This document shows, in pieces, positions 19,038 through 29,127 of a DNA stretch of 64,000 nt. The position numbers were made by a program, and so were the translations under genes. The stretch's first letter is position 1. Each line of letters starts with the position of its first letter. Origin of the DNA: an uncultured Coxiella sp. GTDB lineage: Bacteria > Pseudomonadota > Gammaproteobacteria > Coxiellales > Coxiellaceae. Location of the stretch: the NCBI GenBank assembly GCA_902623005.1, contig CACNSC010000002.1, positions 62,001-126,000 of the forward strand, given 5' to 3'. The notes beneath the pieces are model-generated. The model ran no database searches. It had not been told where the DNA came from and saw only the letters and a list, made by a program, of their open reading frames with translations.

Positions 19038-20377
19038 CAGAGCTTAAATATTTTGGTACCGATGGTATACGTGGTCGTGTGGGTAAGAAGCCAATGGATG
19101 CTGAGTTTTTGTTGCACTTGGGCTGGGCTGTAGGAGTTGTATTAGCGCGATCACATCACCAACCTGTAATTCTCTTAGGAAGAGATACGCGTGCGTCCGG
19201 TATGTTATTGCAGTCAGCTTTGCAGGCTGGTTTAACTGCAGCAGGAGTTCACGTCCATACTCTAGGTGTTGTCCCGACACCAGCAGTTGCGTATTTAACG
19301 CAATCATTACGAGCTACTGCTGGTTGTATCATTAGCGCATCTCATAACCCATTTTATGATAATGGCGTGAAGTTTTTTAATGCCCAAGGTGAAAAATTCT
19401 CAGATGAGATGCAGCTAGCAATTGAGTCTTTAATGGACGAGCCAATGACAACTGTTGCTCCAGAATTTCTTGCTGATGTTATTACTTTGCCGGATGCAGC
19501 CGGGCGCTACAGCGAGTTTTGCAAGAGTACATTTCCAGCGCAGATAAACCTCAACGGATTAAAAATTGTTGTCGATTGTGCTCATGGCGCTACCTTTTCA
19601 GTGGCCCCAATGATTTTTCATGAGCTGGGTGCAGATGTTATTAGTATGGGCAATACACCAGACGGTATTAATATTAATGATGGCTGTGGTGCCACTGATT
19701 TAAAGGCATTGCAGTTGGCGGTAAGAGATCATCATGCCGATTGCGGTATCGCTTTAGACGGCGATGGTGATCGAGTGATGATGGTTGACCACACGGGTGA
19801 GATGGTTGATGGCGATCAGTTACTCTGTATCTTGGCCGTGCACGCGAATCAACAAGGAAAAGTGCAGGGTGTCGTTGGTACCTTGATGACAAATTGGGGA
19901 TTTGAGCAAGCCATGAAACAACATGCAATTCCGTTTCTACGCTCTGCTGTTGGAGATCGCTTTGTGTTAGAAATGCTTAAGCAAGAAAATTGGATTTTAG
20001 GCGGAGAATCCTCAGGCCATTTACTTAATCTTTCGTTGACAACCACAGGTGATGGCATTATTTCTGCTTTACAAGTGCTTAAGGTGATAAAAAACACCGG
20101 AAATTCATTGTCGGATTTAAAACAATGTATGACGAAAACGCCCCAGGTCATGATCAATGTGCCAATTTATCAACAGCCTTTTATGCTAGCCAACTATCCA
20201 CGAATTCAGTCTGCTGTTCATCAAGTTGAGAGTGACTTAAAGGATTGTGGTCGAGTTCTATTGCGACCCTCTGGGACTGAACCCTTGGTTAGGGTCATGG
20301 TTGAAGGGGATTGTGAGGAGCAAGTTAGACGACTAGCGCAATCACTAGCAGACGAAGTGAGTCGTGAAACAGCCTAG
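19034..20377 (+). CDS. glmM: Phosphoglucosamine mutase
   Basis: MTELKYFGTDGIRGRVG, ISASHNPFYDNGVKFF, DGDGDR, LRPSGTEPLVRVMVEG. Confidence 0.98.
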   Translation: MTELKYFGTDGIRGRVGKKPMDAEFLLHLGWAVGVVLARSHHQPVILLGRDTRASGMLLQSALQAGLTAAGVHVHTLGVVPTPAVAYLTQSLRATAGCIISASHNPFYDNGVKFFNAQGEKFSDEMQLAIESLMDEPMTTVAPEFLADVITLPDAAGRYSEFCKSTFPAQINLNGLKIVVDCAHGATFSVAPMIFHELGADVISMGNTPDGININDGCGATDLKALQLAVRDHHADCGIALDGDGDRVMMVDHTGEMVDGDQLLCILAVHANQQGKVQGVVGTLMTNWGFEQAMKQHAIPFLRSAVGDRFVLEMLKQENWILGGESSGHLLNLSLTTTGDGIISALQVLKVIKNTGNSLSDLKQCMTKTPQVMINVPIYQQPFMLANYPRIQSAVHQVESDLKDCGRVLLRPSGTEPLVRVMVEGDCEEQVRRLAQSLADEVSRETA

Positions 20378-21843
20378 CTCATACTGTTTTTTACAGTATC
20401 TATAACCATCTTGTTATTACTCTTGATCAGAATAAGCGGGATGATGCCAACACCTAATGCAAGCCACGCGCACGTCGCAAAGTTGTGTGAATAAAATCCA
20501 TTAGAGCCCAATGGATTCGAAGTTCCTGCAGCGTGCAGAACGTGATTTGAAATAAAAACGGCGATCACGCTCGCTATGGAATAGCTAAAAGTTACAGCAC
20601 CTGTCAGTGTGGCATGCATTTTTTGTGGTGTGAGTTCGTTGATCATACTAAAGCTCAATGGTGTACTGTAAAAAAACACGCTGTTATAAAATACCATATA
20701 AATCATTAGCCAAGTTATACTTGTATAACCGTCTTGATTACAAAACTTGATGCCCATCAAAAGCATTATCATTGATGCGGTTATTGATAGTGAACTAAAC
20801 GAAAATAAAATTAATAATTTATAGGCTGAAAATCGTTTCTTAATGCATTGATATAAAACAATGAGTACCGGTGCAGTGCAAAAATAGATTAGCGTTCTAG
20901 CTCCTTCAATCCAGCCAATTGGAATCGTTATATTATATAGAGTTCGATCAACATTATTGATTTCGAAAATGGTTAATATCATTGGGCCTAATAGATCAAG
21001 AGTGCAAAGAAAGAGGTAAATCAATAATAGCGTTAAGAAAAGACTCATCTGAGATTTTGCTGTTCCTTGCAACGAATACAGCTGTTTGAGGATGTGTAAT
21101 GCCATGCACATTGCTAATATCATGATGATCGTTGAGGTCAGAATGGATTCTGTGAGTAAGTAAAATAATGCTAGATTAAAACATATAACTGTAAAAAACA
21201 CTGCGGGACCAGAAAATGTATTGTTTGATGAGCTGTCTTTTGTAAAATTTCCTCTATAGTCACATAATTTTTTCCACTGTTTCATCAGTATTAAGAGCGC
21301 GATTAAAGAAAGTGCGCTATCTGTGATAAATATCCAACGGTAGTGAGCGGTAAGTTGCATCCATCCTACAACCACATAGATAGCAAGATGAGCGAGGTTG
21401 TAAGCTATTGTGCAGATGATAAAGGCGATTTGTATGGTATCTGGGCTGTGAATAAAGGTTTGTGATCGTAAAAGGTAAGCGCACGTAAAACCCATGCCTA
21501 ACCCTGAAACCACTAAACACAGCCCAAGGTGCAAACAAAATAAACTTTTTACAGACAGTATAAGAAAGCCAACGGTCAATGAACTAATCGCAATCGCTAA
21601 TAGGTGTCGGCAGCTGACCCACTTTTCAGCCACATAACTGGTGAGTAGGTTAATTGTAAAGTTGTAAGAAAAAAATTGACCTAACAAGGTAATGGCATTT
21701 TGATTGGTGAAAGCAAAGTCATGCTTAACGTATAAGATAAGACTGACATAGATCGATGAATACCCCATTGTCATGAGACAGCTTATCCAGGTGATCGTCC
21801 AGAATCGTAATGGCAACTTTCTGACGAAATAAGGCGCGTTCAT
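20374..21843 (-). CDS. MFS transporter, POT/peptide-transporter-like
   Basis: 489 aa, ~12 hydrophobic segments; N-terminal YSSIYVSLILYVKHDFAFT and overall topology. Confidence 0.7.
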   Translation of the reverse strand: MNAPYFVRKLPLRFWTITWISCLMTMGYSSIYVSLILYVKHDFAFTNQNAITLLGQFFSYNFTINLLTSYVAEKWVSCRHLLAIAISSLTVGFLILSVKSLFCLHLGLCLVVSGLGMGFTCAYLLRSQTFIHSPDTIQIAFIICTIAYNLAHLAIYVVVGWMQLTAHYRWIFITDSALSLIALLILMKQWKKLCDYRGNFTKDSSSNNTFSGPAVFFTVICFNLALFYLLTESILTSTIIMILAMCMALHILKQLYSLQGTAKSQMSLFLTLLLIYLFLCTLDLLGPMILTIFEINNVDRTLYNITIPIGWIEGARTLIYFCTAPVLIVLYQCIKKRFSAYKLLILFSFSSLSITASMIMLLMGIKFCNQDGYTSITWLMIYMVFYNSVFFYSTPLSFSMINELTPQKMHATLTGAVTFSYSIASVIAVFISNHVLHAAGTSNPLGSNGFYSHNFATCAWLALGVGIIPLILIKSNNKMVIDTVKNSMS

Positions 21844-22030
21844 ATAAATGTTGATTTTTTTCCGTAAAAATAATATTCCTGCGACTGTAAAATAGTAACT
21901 ATAAAGTTTTCTCGTTTCAATTTACTGAGTATTTTATCTTCAGGGTGGATGCCTTGGTGGTGTTTTGAATCGACAGTGTCTGTAAGACCCGTTACACTAG
22001 CCGCCATTATTGATTATCTGTGAGATCGTG

Positions 22031-23512
22031 ATGGAAAAAATTGCTCAGACTGCTTTGACGTTCGATGATGTGCTTTTGGTGCCAAGATACTCTGAGATTC
22101 TGCCTAAAGACGTTGTATTGTCAACACAGCTGACTAAGCAGATATTACTGAATCTGCCGATTGTCTCTGCAGCCATGGACACAGTGACCGAAGCGAATAT
22201 GGCAATTGCGATGGCAGAGCTGGGTGGCATAGGTGTGATTCACAAGAATATGACCATAGCATCACAAGCGGATCAGGTGCGTCGAGTTAAAAAGTATGAA
22301 AGTGGTATGGTGACACAACCGATTACGGTCTCCTCTGAGACATCTCTCAAAGCATTGCATGATCTGACGAAAAGACATGCTATTTCAGGCCTGCCTGTGG
22401 TTGATGGTGACAACTTGGTAGGTATTATCACTAGTCGGGATATCCGTTTTGAGCAAGATTTAACCAAGCCGGTTTCTGCTTTGATGACACCAAAGGATCG
22501 ATTGATAACGGTCTCGTCCTCAGCAAGTCATAACGAAATTATTAATCTTTTCCATACTCACCGAATAGAAAAGCTGTTGGTTGTCGATGACGATTTTCAT
22601 TTGCAAGGGATGTACACTGTTAAGGATATATTGCATACCAAGCAACACCCGCTTGCCACTAAAAATGCAGCCGGCCAGTTGCGTGTTGCCGCTGCTGTTG
22701 GGGTAGGTATTGATGGTCAGGAGCGTGCTGAAGCGCTGTGTGCCGAGGGCGTTGATGTACTAGTAGTGGATACTGCTCATGGCCACACAAAAGGGGTGAT
22801 CGACCAAGTTAAGTGGATCAAAAGCTTGGGTTCTGATACAGAAGTAATTGCTGGAAACATCGCAACGGCTGAGGCCGCATTGGCGCTGAGTGACGCTGGA
22901 GTCGATGCTGTTAAAGTCGGCATTGGTCCTGGTTCTATTTGTACTACTCGCATTATAGCTGGTGTCGGTGTGCCACAAATTACTGCTATTTCTAACGTCG
23001 CATCCGCATTAAAAGGCAAAGGTATTCCTATCATCGCTGATGGCGGTATTCGGTTTTCAGGGGATATCGCAAAAGCCATCGCAGCAGGTGCGTCAACGGT
23101 GATGTTGGGTAGTGTTTTCGCAGGTACCGACGAGGCACCGGGTGAAGTGGTTCTCTATCAAGGACGTTCTTACAAATCTTATCGTGGAATGGGCTCCGTG
23201 GGTGCGATGTCTGCGCAGCATGGCTCGAGTGACCGCTATTTTCAGGAAAAACAGTCCAATGCTGACAAATACGTACCAGAGGGAATTGAAGGCCGTGTTC
23301 CTTATAAAGGTTCAGTTAAGCCTGTGGTTTATCAGTTGAGTGGCGGGTTATCCTCAAGTATGGGATATCTTGGTACAGCCAACATCGATACGCTAAAAAA
23401 TGATGCGAGCTTTGTTCAAATTACAGCAGCAGGTATGCGAGAAAGTCATGTTCATGACGTTAGTGTGACTAAAGAAGCGCCTAACTATTCCGGTCAAGGT
23501 GGTCAGTCATGA
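22031..23512 (+). CDS. guaB: IMP dehydrogenase
   Basis: [21 protein letters not shown] domains, [18 protein letters not shown]; internal Met start used. Confidence 0.98.
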   Translation: MEKIAQTALTFDDVLLVPRYSEILPKDVVLSTQLTKQILLNLPIVSAAMDTVTEANMAIAMAELGGIGVIHKNMTIASQADQVRRVKKYESGMVTQPITVSSETSLKALHDLTKRHAISGLPVVDGDNLVGIITSRDIRFEQDLTKPVSALMTPKDRLITVSSSASHNEIINLFHTHRIEKLLVVDDDFHLQGMYTVKDILHTKQHPLATKNAAGQLRVAAAVGVGIDGQERAEALCAEGVDVLVVDTAHGHTKGVIDQVKWIKSLGSDTEVIAGNIATAEAALALSDAGVDAVKVGIGPGSICTTRIIAGVGVPQITAISNVASALKGKGIPIIADGGIRFSGDIAKAIAAGASTVMLGSVFAGTDEAPGEVVLYQGRSYKSYRGMGSVGAMSAQHGSSDRYFQEKQSNADKYVPEGIEGRVPYKGSVKPVVYQLSGGLSSSMGYLGTANIDTLKNDASFVQITAAGMRESHVHDVSVTKEAPNYSGQGGQS

Positions 23513-25077
23513 GTCATTCTGAGCCATTGGTTGTTATCTTAGATTTTGGTTCGCAATACACTCAGCTCGTCGCGCGTCGTGTCAGAGAGGCCGGTGTTTA
23601 CTGCGAAATCGTTAGTTGTGAAATTGATGAGCTGAGTTTAAAGCAACTGCAACCATTGGGTGTGATCCTATCAGGAGGGCCAGAGTCTGTAACGGTTGGT
23701 GATACAGCGCGTGCACCACAAGCGGTCTTTGATTTAGGTTGTCCGGTATTAGGAATTTGTTACGGTATGCAAACCATGGTGTCTCAACTGGGTGGAGCAG
23801 TTGAAACATGCACGCATCGTGAGTTTGGTCATGCTACATTAGTCATTGATAATAAAACTAGCTTATTGTCTCAAGTTGATTGCGTTGATGCGGCTGTTGC
23901 GCCATGTACGTCCGTTTGGATGAGTCATGGCGATCAAGTTGCAAGTTTGCCGCAAGGCTTTGAGGTGTTGGCGCATACAGCAACGGCGCCTTTTGCAGCT
24001 ATTGCCGATCATTCTCGTGGTTTTTATGGCGTACAATTTCATCCAGAGGTAACGCATACCGCACAAGGCCAAGCAATTTTATCGTTCTTTTTACATGATA
24101 TTTGTGGAATAAAATCCACATGGACGCCTCACCATATTATCGAGCATAGTATAGAGCAAGCTAAAATGATGTTGGGTGAAGACAAGGTCGTTGTAGGCTT
24201 ATCCGGTGGGGTAGATTCCTCGGTTGTCGCCGCATTATTACACCGAGCTGTGGGTGATCAATTAACCTGTGTCTTCGTCGATACGGGTTTGTTGCGGCTA
24301 AATGAAGGTAATGAGGTGATGGCTTTGTTTGCCGAACACCTGGGTGTTAATGTCGTGCGCGTTGATGCCAAGAAACAATTCATGCAAGCGCTCGCAGGCC
24401 AGGATGACCCTGAAACCAAGCGAAAAATAATTGGTGAAACATTTATCACGATCTTTGAACAACAAGCACGATTATTGGGTGATGTTTCATGGCTAGGGCA
24501 GGGCACAATATATCCTGATGTCATTGAATCCGCACATTCAAAATACGGTAAATCACAGGTGATTAAATCACACCACAATGTTGCTGGATTACCTGAGAAA
24601 ATGGGACTTAAGCTGATTGAACCCTTGCGAGAGTTATTCAAGGATGAGGTGCGTAAGGTGGGGGCAGAGTTGGGGTTGCCATCATCGATGATGATGAGAC
24701 ACCCGTTTCCGGGACCGGGCTTGGCCGTGCGCATACTGGGAGAAATTACCGACATTGCTGTTGCAACGGTGCGCGCTGCGGACGCTATCTTTATTGAAGA
24801 GCTAAGAGTAAATAATCTGTACCAACAAGTGAGTCAAGCATTTGCAGTCTTCTTACCCGTGAAAACCGTTGGTGTGAAAGGTGATGCGCGTGCTTATGAA
24901 TTTGTTATTGCTTTACGAGCAGTTGAGACTACAGATTTTATGACAGCTCATTGGGCGCATCTTCCGCATGAATTTCTGTCTCATGTCAGTCATCGCATTA
25001 TTAATGAGGTGTCTCATGTATCGCGAGTGGTTTACGACATTTCGGGTAAGCCGCCAGCGACAATTGAGTGGGAATAG
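23509..25077 (+). CDS. guaA: GMP synthase (glutamine-hydrolysing)
   Basis: GATase [22 protein letters not shown]-loop, C-terminus [19 protein letters not shown]. Confidence 0.99.
   Translation: MSHSEPLVVILDFGSQYTQLVARRVREAGVYCEIVSCEIDELSLKQLQPLGVILSGGPESVTVGDTARAPQAVFDLGCPVLGICYGMQTMVSQLGGAVETCTHREFGHATLVIDNKTSLLSQVDCVDAAVAPCTSVWMSHGDQVASLPQGFEVLAHTATAPFAAIADHSRGFYGVQFHPEVTHTAQGQAILSFFLHDICGIKSTWTPHHIIEHSIEQAKMMLGEDKVVVGLSGGVDSSVVAALLHRAVGDQLTCVFVDTGLLRLNEGNEVMALFAEHLGVNVVRVDAKKQFMQALAGQDDPETKRKIIGETFITIFEQQARLLGDVSWLGQGTIYPDVIESAHSKYGKSQVIKSHHNVAGLPEKMGLKLIEPLRELFKDEVRKVGAELGLPSSMMMRHPFPGPGLAVRILGEITDIAVATVRAADAIFIEELRVNNLYQQVSQAFAVFLPVKTVGVKGDARAYEFVIALRAVETTDFMTAHWAHLPHEFLSHVSHRIINEVSHVSRVVYDISGKPPATIEWE
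24850..25077 (+). repeat. guaA 3'-end repeat, copy A (within intact guaA)
   Basis: 228 bp aligned codon-for-codon with 27079-27306; 8 mismatches, with an identical run at 24894-25019. Confidence 0.95.
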
Positions 25078-25204
25078 TTTTTTTATTTACAGTTATCGAG
25101 TTTGTGGAATTTAGACTTAAGAACAATGTTCACGCTTATTAGTCTATCTACAATGTTCTTAGCTTTTTCACTGATATTTCACTTGAGTTATGTGTGAACG
25201 TGTA

Positions 25205-25369
25205 ATTACAAGAAATCACAGTGATTCATAGACTAAGGTTTGTAACTGAAGAAATAGGACTAGGTTTGTAACGATGAGTTGAAGGTTTTTGTGTGACTGA
25301 TCACAAGTAATAACAGTGTGTGCATGTAAGCTTTGTAGATTCAGTGAAGCAGTCATTACAAGAAATCAC
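25205..25369. repeat. 15-bp direct repeat ATTACAAGAAATCAC at 25205-25219 and 25355-25369
   Basis: Exact match read by eye; lies in the noncoding part of the guaA insert. Confidence 0.7.
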
Positions 25370-25964
25370 GGACTTTCTTATTTAGAGGATAACAGCAATG
25401 CTGTGGACGCACTGTAACGTATGCATGCAGTTAACATTAGGTTTTCTTTAAAAAAGATCTTATGTGCTGGTTATGACATAGTTCCTCAGTATCGCGGGTT
25501 ATATGGTCTTTTGATATAATGGTTGCATAAAGTACATTATCAAAACGCAATGTAGCTACTTTGCCTGCTGATAAGACTACTAATTTGTGAGCTGTAATAA
25601 TCTTGCACTAGGCAATAAGATGGCAAAGCTCAGGTTGATCACTGTTGCTCAAAAGATTACAGCTATAAGGGAAAGATTCATTAAGGCCATACCAATCGCT
25701 CAAAATATAACAAGAGATACGGCAATTAAACTAAATTTTTGATTTTTTACACAACCACAATCATAAAATCAATCATCTGACAGCAATAAATGCCAAAATA
25801 CATGAGAATTTATGACTTTTTTTGCTATGTGGTCGTATGATTGAGTGCTTATAGAAAGATCTTTGGCAAATGCTTTTCCTGAACATGAAACATTATAGTG
25901 GCGGTAAAACAACATGCTTTTCATCTTCTTAACAAGTCTATAATATACCTGATGCATCAATAAG

Positions 25965-26153
25965 ATGAGGTTTGAAATGAGGTTTCACGATAAATCGAGT
26001 GTAGAAATGGTAGCAGGTCAGCAGCAAATGGTTGAGGCTAATAGGTATGAATATGCTAATGAACGTAAAGAAATCAAGCCTGCTTGCAAAAAGCTTAGTT
26101 TTATTGCTGGGGTGCTAAAAGGTTCGTTAGAAGAGGTTAGGAAAAGATTATGA
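25965..26153 (+). CDS. Small hypothetical protein (62 aa)
   Basis: Stop overlaps the ATG of the downstream FkbM-like gene (ATGA), suggesting coupling. Confidence 0.45.
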   Translation: MRFEMRFHDKSSVEMVAGQQQMVEANRYEYANERKEIKPACKKLSFIAGVLKGSLEEVRKRL

Positions 26154-26935
26154 AAAGAATTTTATGCAGTTTGGCTCGCAAGTTCGGCTATGAAATTAGT
26201 CGAATTGAATCAAGTAATAATCAAAAAATAGAATTTACTGAAGATAAATATGAGCTTAATTTCAAGAAGATAATAATAGATACATGTAAGTATTTTGTAC
26301 CGACATATGCAATGCATCGACCTGCAGTAAGGGATATATGCAAGGGAAAGCTATTTGAGCCAAAGACGCATGAACTTGTTCAGACCCTTTGCAAATACAA
26401 ATCTGGCTCAATAATCCATGCTGGAACCTTCTTTGGTGATATGTTGCCAAACTTTTCTAAATTTGTGAATGGATTCGTTTATGCATTCGAACCCGTATTG
26501 GAAAATTTTATACTTGCAAAGTTATTAGTTGATGCAAACGAACTTTCTAATGTTTTCCTCATTAATTCTGCACTAAGTGCAAGTATATCAAATATGCGAA
26601 TTAATACGGTTCAAAAAGGTAACTTATATGCAGGGGGGGCATCGTGTATCTCTAAACATGGACAAATTTGCACGGCTCTTAAGATAGATAGTCTGGATGC
26701 ATCAAATATTATTTTGATTCAACTCGATGTTGAGGGGCATGAGCTAGAAGCACTTTCAGGTGCAATTGAGACAATAAAGCGGAGCCGTCCTGTGATTGCG
26801 ATTGAAGATAATAACAACAATTGTGAAAACTTCTTGTTGACAAATAATTATTCGATAGTAAGGAGTATACCAGGCTTAGTAGTTTGGGCGCCAAATGAAG
26901 ATACTAGAATTGCTGAATTAATAAAATCCTTCTAA
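26150..26935 (+). CDS. FkbM-family methyltransferase-like protein
   Basis: [70 protein letters not shown]. Confidence 0.85.
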   Translation: MKRILCSLARKFGYEISRIESSNNQKIEFTEDKYELNFKKIIIDTCKYFVPTYAMHRPAVRDICKGKLFEPKTHELVQTLCKYKSGSIIHAGTFFGDMLPNFSKFVNGFVYAFEPVLENFILAKLLVDANELSNVFLINSALSASISNMRINTVQKGNLYAGGASCISKHGQICTALKIDSLDASNIILIQLDVEGHELEALSGAIETIKRSRPVIAIEDNNNNCENFLLTNNYSIVRSIPGLVVWAPNEDTRIAELIKSF

Positions 26936-27078
26936 TAAAAATCTCTTTTACTCTAAGATCTATTCTATATATGATTGGTGTGATTCAAAATCAAAATTTT
27001 AGTGCTAACGTTTGTAAGTTGCGGAAAGAACCGATAGAAAAACCTAATTCCATACCCAATGCTAAGCATATACAGTCT

Positions 27079-27306
27079 TTTTTACCGGTCAAAACCGTTG
27101 GTGTGAAAGGTGATGCGCGTGTTTATGAATTTGTTATTGCTTTACGAGCAGTTGAGACTACAGATTTTATGACAGCTCATTGGGCGCATCTTCCGCATGA
27201 ATTTCTGTCTCATGTCAGTCATCGCATTATTAATGAGGTGTCTCATGTGTCGCGAGTGGTTTACGATATTTCGGGTAAACCGCCAGCAACAATTGAGTGG
27301 GAATAG
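27079..27306 (+). pseudogene. Truncated guaA 3' end (75 codons plus stop), repeat copy B
   Basis: [75 protein letters not shown]; one residue differs from the GuaA C-terminus; no N-terminal domains. Confidence 0.95.
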
Positions 27307-27420
27307 TGCTCTGAGCCCAATTTTTTTTAATTTAGCTTGAAGTTAGAGTTTTACAGGTATAGATTATTCTGACTCCGTGCATATTTTTTCCATAATCTCA
27401 TTACACGTCGAAATAACCTC

Positions 27421-28638
27421 ATGATCAACGACCCAGTAAATTGCCTAATCGTACAATCGATTGATGAGCGTTGCGGTATGATAAAAGATGGTGTTTTCTC
27501 ATACACCGGTGATCAATCGAGAATAGTTGAAGCAAATTGTTTGTTGGATGAAATTAGCAAGTGGTTGTCTTTTATCAAAGATCGATTATATGATGGACTG
27601 ATTGTAACTGTCCCGGAGCATTTTTTCACATTAAACAGGCCTTTGTCTTTGCAAGAATATGAGAAAATAATGCTTAATCTAGATGCTTTGTTTTCAGAAG
27701 TTGATCCATCGGTATGTTTTGTTTTAAGCTCTTTTCCTGTCTATCATGAAGATTTAATCCATTGGTTATCTTCCGCTTTTTTTTCAGATGTATCTCGACA
27801 TTACTTGTCTTTATTAAAGAAAACTTGCGCACAACAAGATCCATCCTTTAATGGTCCTTATGGTGAACTTGAGGCATTTGATTGCTCATTTTATCGCCTC
27901 CCTGCTTTGCCAACGATTCATTTATGCCCATATAACCGATTTAAATGGCGTGATAAATCGATTCGAGTCATTATTTGTAAGGATGTTGCATTGGAACATC
28001 AGTATCGACGCTCTCGGGTTGATATCTTATTGTTTGTTGCCGATACCTGTGGTTTATATCGATTTGAATTCAATGCCAATCAAGTGTTTGTTGCGGATCC
28101 ATTTTACATATGTGGTAGGCTCACAAAAATTCAGCGTGAGTCTAAGTGGGCTGCCTTTTTTAAAGATTCGAAATTCACAATTGAAAATAGTGATATTAGC
28201 TATGAATGGTTCATATCAATTATTAAAAAAAATCCAGGCATTGTTCTAACATCATTATTTCCTTTGCTAGGATTTATGAAAAATCAGATCGACGAATTGT
28301 CATTAGAACCGTATTTCGACAAAAATCTTCAATTGCTATCTGATACGCAAAAAGTATGTGCAGCTTTATGTCATTTCCAGTTATCGAATATCAATGATTT
28401 ATTTATGTTGATTAAAATAATTGGGATGCTAGATAGAAGGAATTTGGTGCCATTCAAACATCGAATTAATCGCTTTTTTCATGATCGATATGATGTATTG
28501 TTAGCAACGACAATTGCACTGTCAGTTGTGTTAATTGTTGCTGGATGTTCACGATTATCTGAAAGTATAAGTTGTCGATCAGATCATATGCCCGTGACGC
28601 CTGTTAATGCGATTGGTTCTCTCGGATTGGCTGCATAA
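27421..28638 (+). CDS. Divergent nitrilase/carbon-nitrogen hydrolase-like protein with C-terminal TM
   Basis: VTVPEHFF (Glu), IRVIICKDVALEHQYRRSRVDILLFVAD (Cys-motif-like); C-terminal hydrophobic LLATTIALSVVLIVAG. Confidence 0.5.
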   Translation: MINDPVNCLIVQSIDERCGMIKDGVFSYTGDQSRIVEANCLLDEISKWLSFIKDRLYDGLIVTVPEHFFTLNRPLSLQEYEKIMLNLDALFSEVDPSVCFVLSSFPVYHEDLIHWLSSAFFSDVSRHYLSLLKKTCAQQDPSFNGPYGELEAFDCSFYRLPALPTIHLCPYNRFKWRDKSIRVIICKDVALEHQYRRSRVDILLFVADTCGLYRFEFNANQVFVADPFYICGRLTKIQRESKWAAFFKDSKFTIENSDISYEWFISIIKKNPGIVLTSLFPLLGFMKNQIDELSLEPYFDKNLQLLSDTQKVCAALCHFQLSNINDLFMLIKIIGMLDRRNLVPFKHRINRFFHDRYDVLLATTIALSVVLIVAGCSRLSESISCRSDHMPVTPVNAIGSLGLAA

Positions 28639-29092
28639 ACATGTTATTATTTGACCTAAAAAATTGATCGCCAATGTTTATTTGATTGCGTTTGAACCAG
28701 TCTTTGTTCATTTCAATGGCATAAATTACCGTCTGATCTGTACAATGACGACTCAGTGTATTTTTCTTCATACTTTGGATTGAAACGATTTTTTGATCTT
28801 TTGTTGCAAATGCGATATCTAAATCAATCGGTGTGTCTTTCATCCAAAAACAAGCCGATATTGGGTTTTTATAAATAAATAGCATGCCATTATTTTCTTC
28901 TAAATGAGTTCTATGCATCAATCCATATCGTCGTAGTTCGAAGGTGTTAGCGATCTCAAGACAGGCATGCTTTTTCCCAATGGTGTAATGCACACAGCTT
29001 TCGCTCGCCTGGACTCTTAAGAGTAATGCTAATATGATGATAAGAGAATAGGTAAATCTCTTTATTAAATGGCTATTTTTACTGTTTATCAT
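28604..29092 (-). CDS. DUF192 family protein
   Basis: LRRYGLMHRTHLEENNGMLFIY...CFWMKDTPIDLDIAFATKDQKIVSIQSM; signal peptide. Confidence 0.88.
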   Translation of the reverse strand: MINSKNSHLIKRFTYSLIIILALLLRVQASESCVHYTIGKKHACLEIANTFELRRYGLMHRTHLEENNGMLFIYKNPISACFWMKDTPIDLDIAFATKDQKIVSIQSMKKNTLSRHCTDQTVIYAIEMNKDWFKRNQINIGDQFFRSNNNMFMQPIRENQSH

Positions 29093-29127
29093 TATATCTT
29101 CATCTTTATCTTGATTCTATTTTACAC

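Larger units (their letters stand above)
25078..27306. mobile_element. Putative genomic-island remnant inserted at the guaA 3' end
   Basis: Bounded by direct repeats of the guaA 3' end; cargo is a FkbM-like gene; no integrase seen. Confidence 0.6.

Noticed and set aside
22777-23079. 100-aa antisense ORF within guaB
   Set aside because: Shadow ORF of the conserved guaB core.
24258-24755. 165-aa antisense ORF within guaA
   Set aside because: Overlaps the conserved guaA coding region; no domain features.
25769-25960. 63-aa minus-strand ORF in the guaA insert
   Set aside because: No domain, no ribosome-binding context and AT-rich chance ORF is plausible.
26971-27306. 111-aa ORF as an independent gene
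   Set aside because: Most of it is the duplicated guaA C-terminus; the first ~35 codons have no recognisable domain, so it is treated as a pseudogene fragment.
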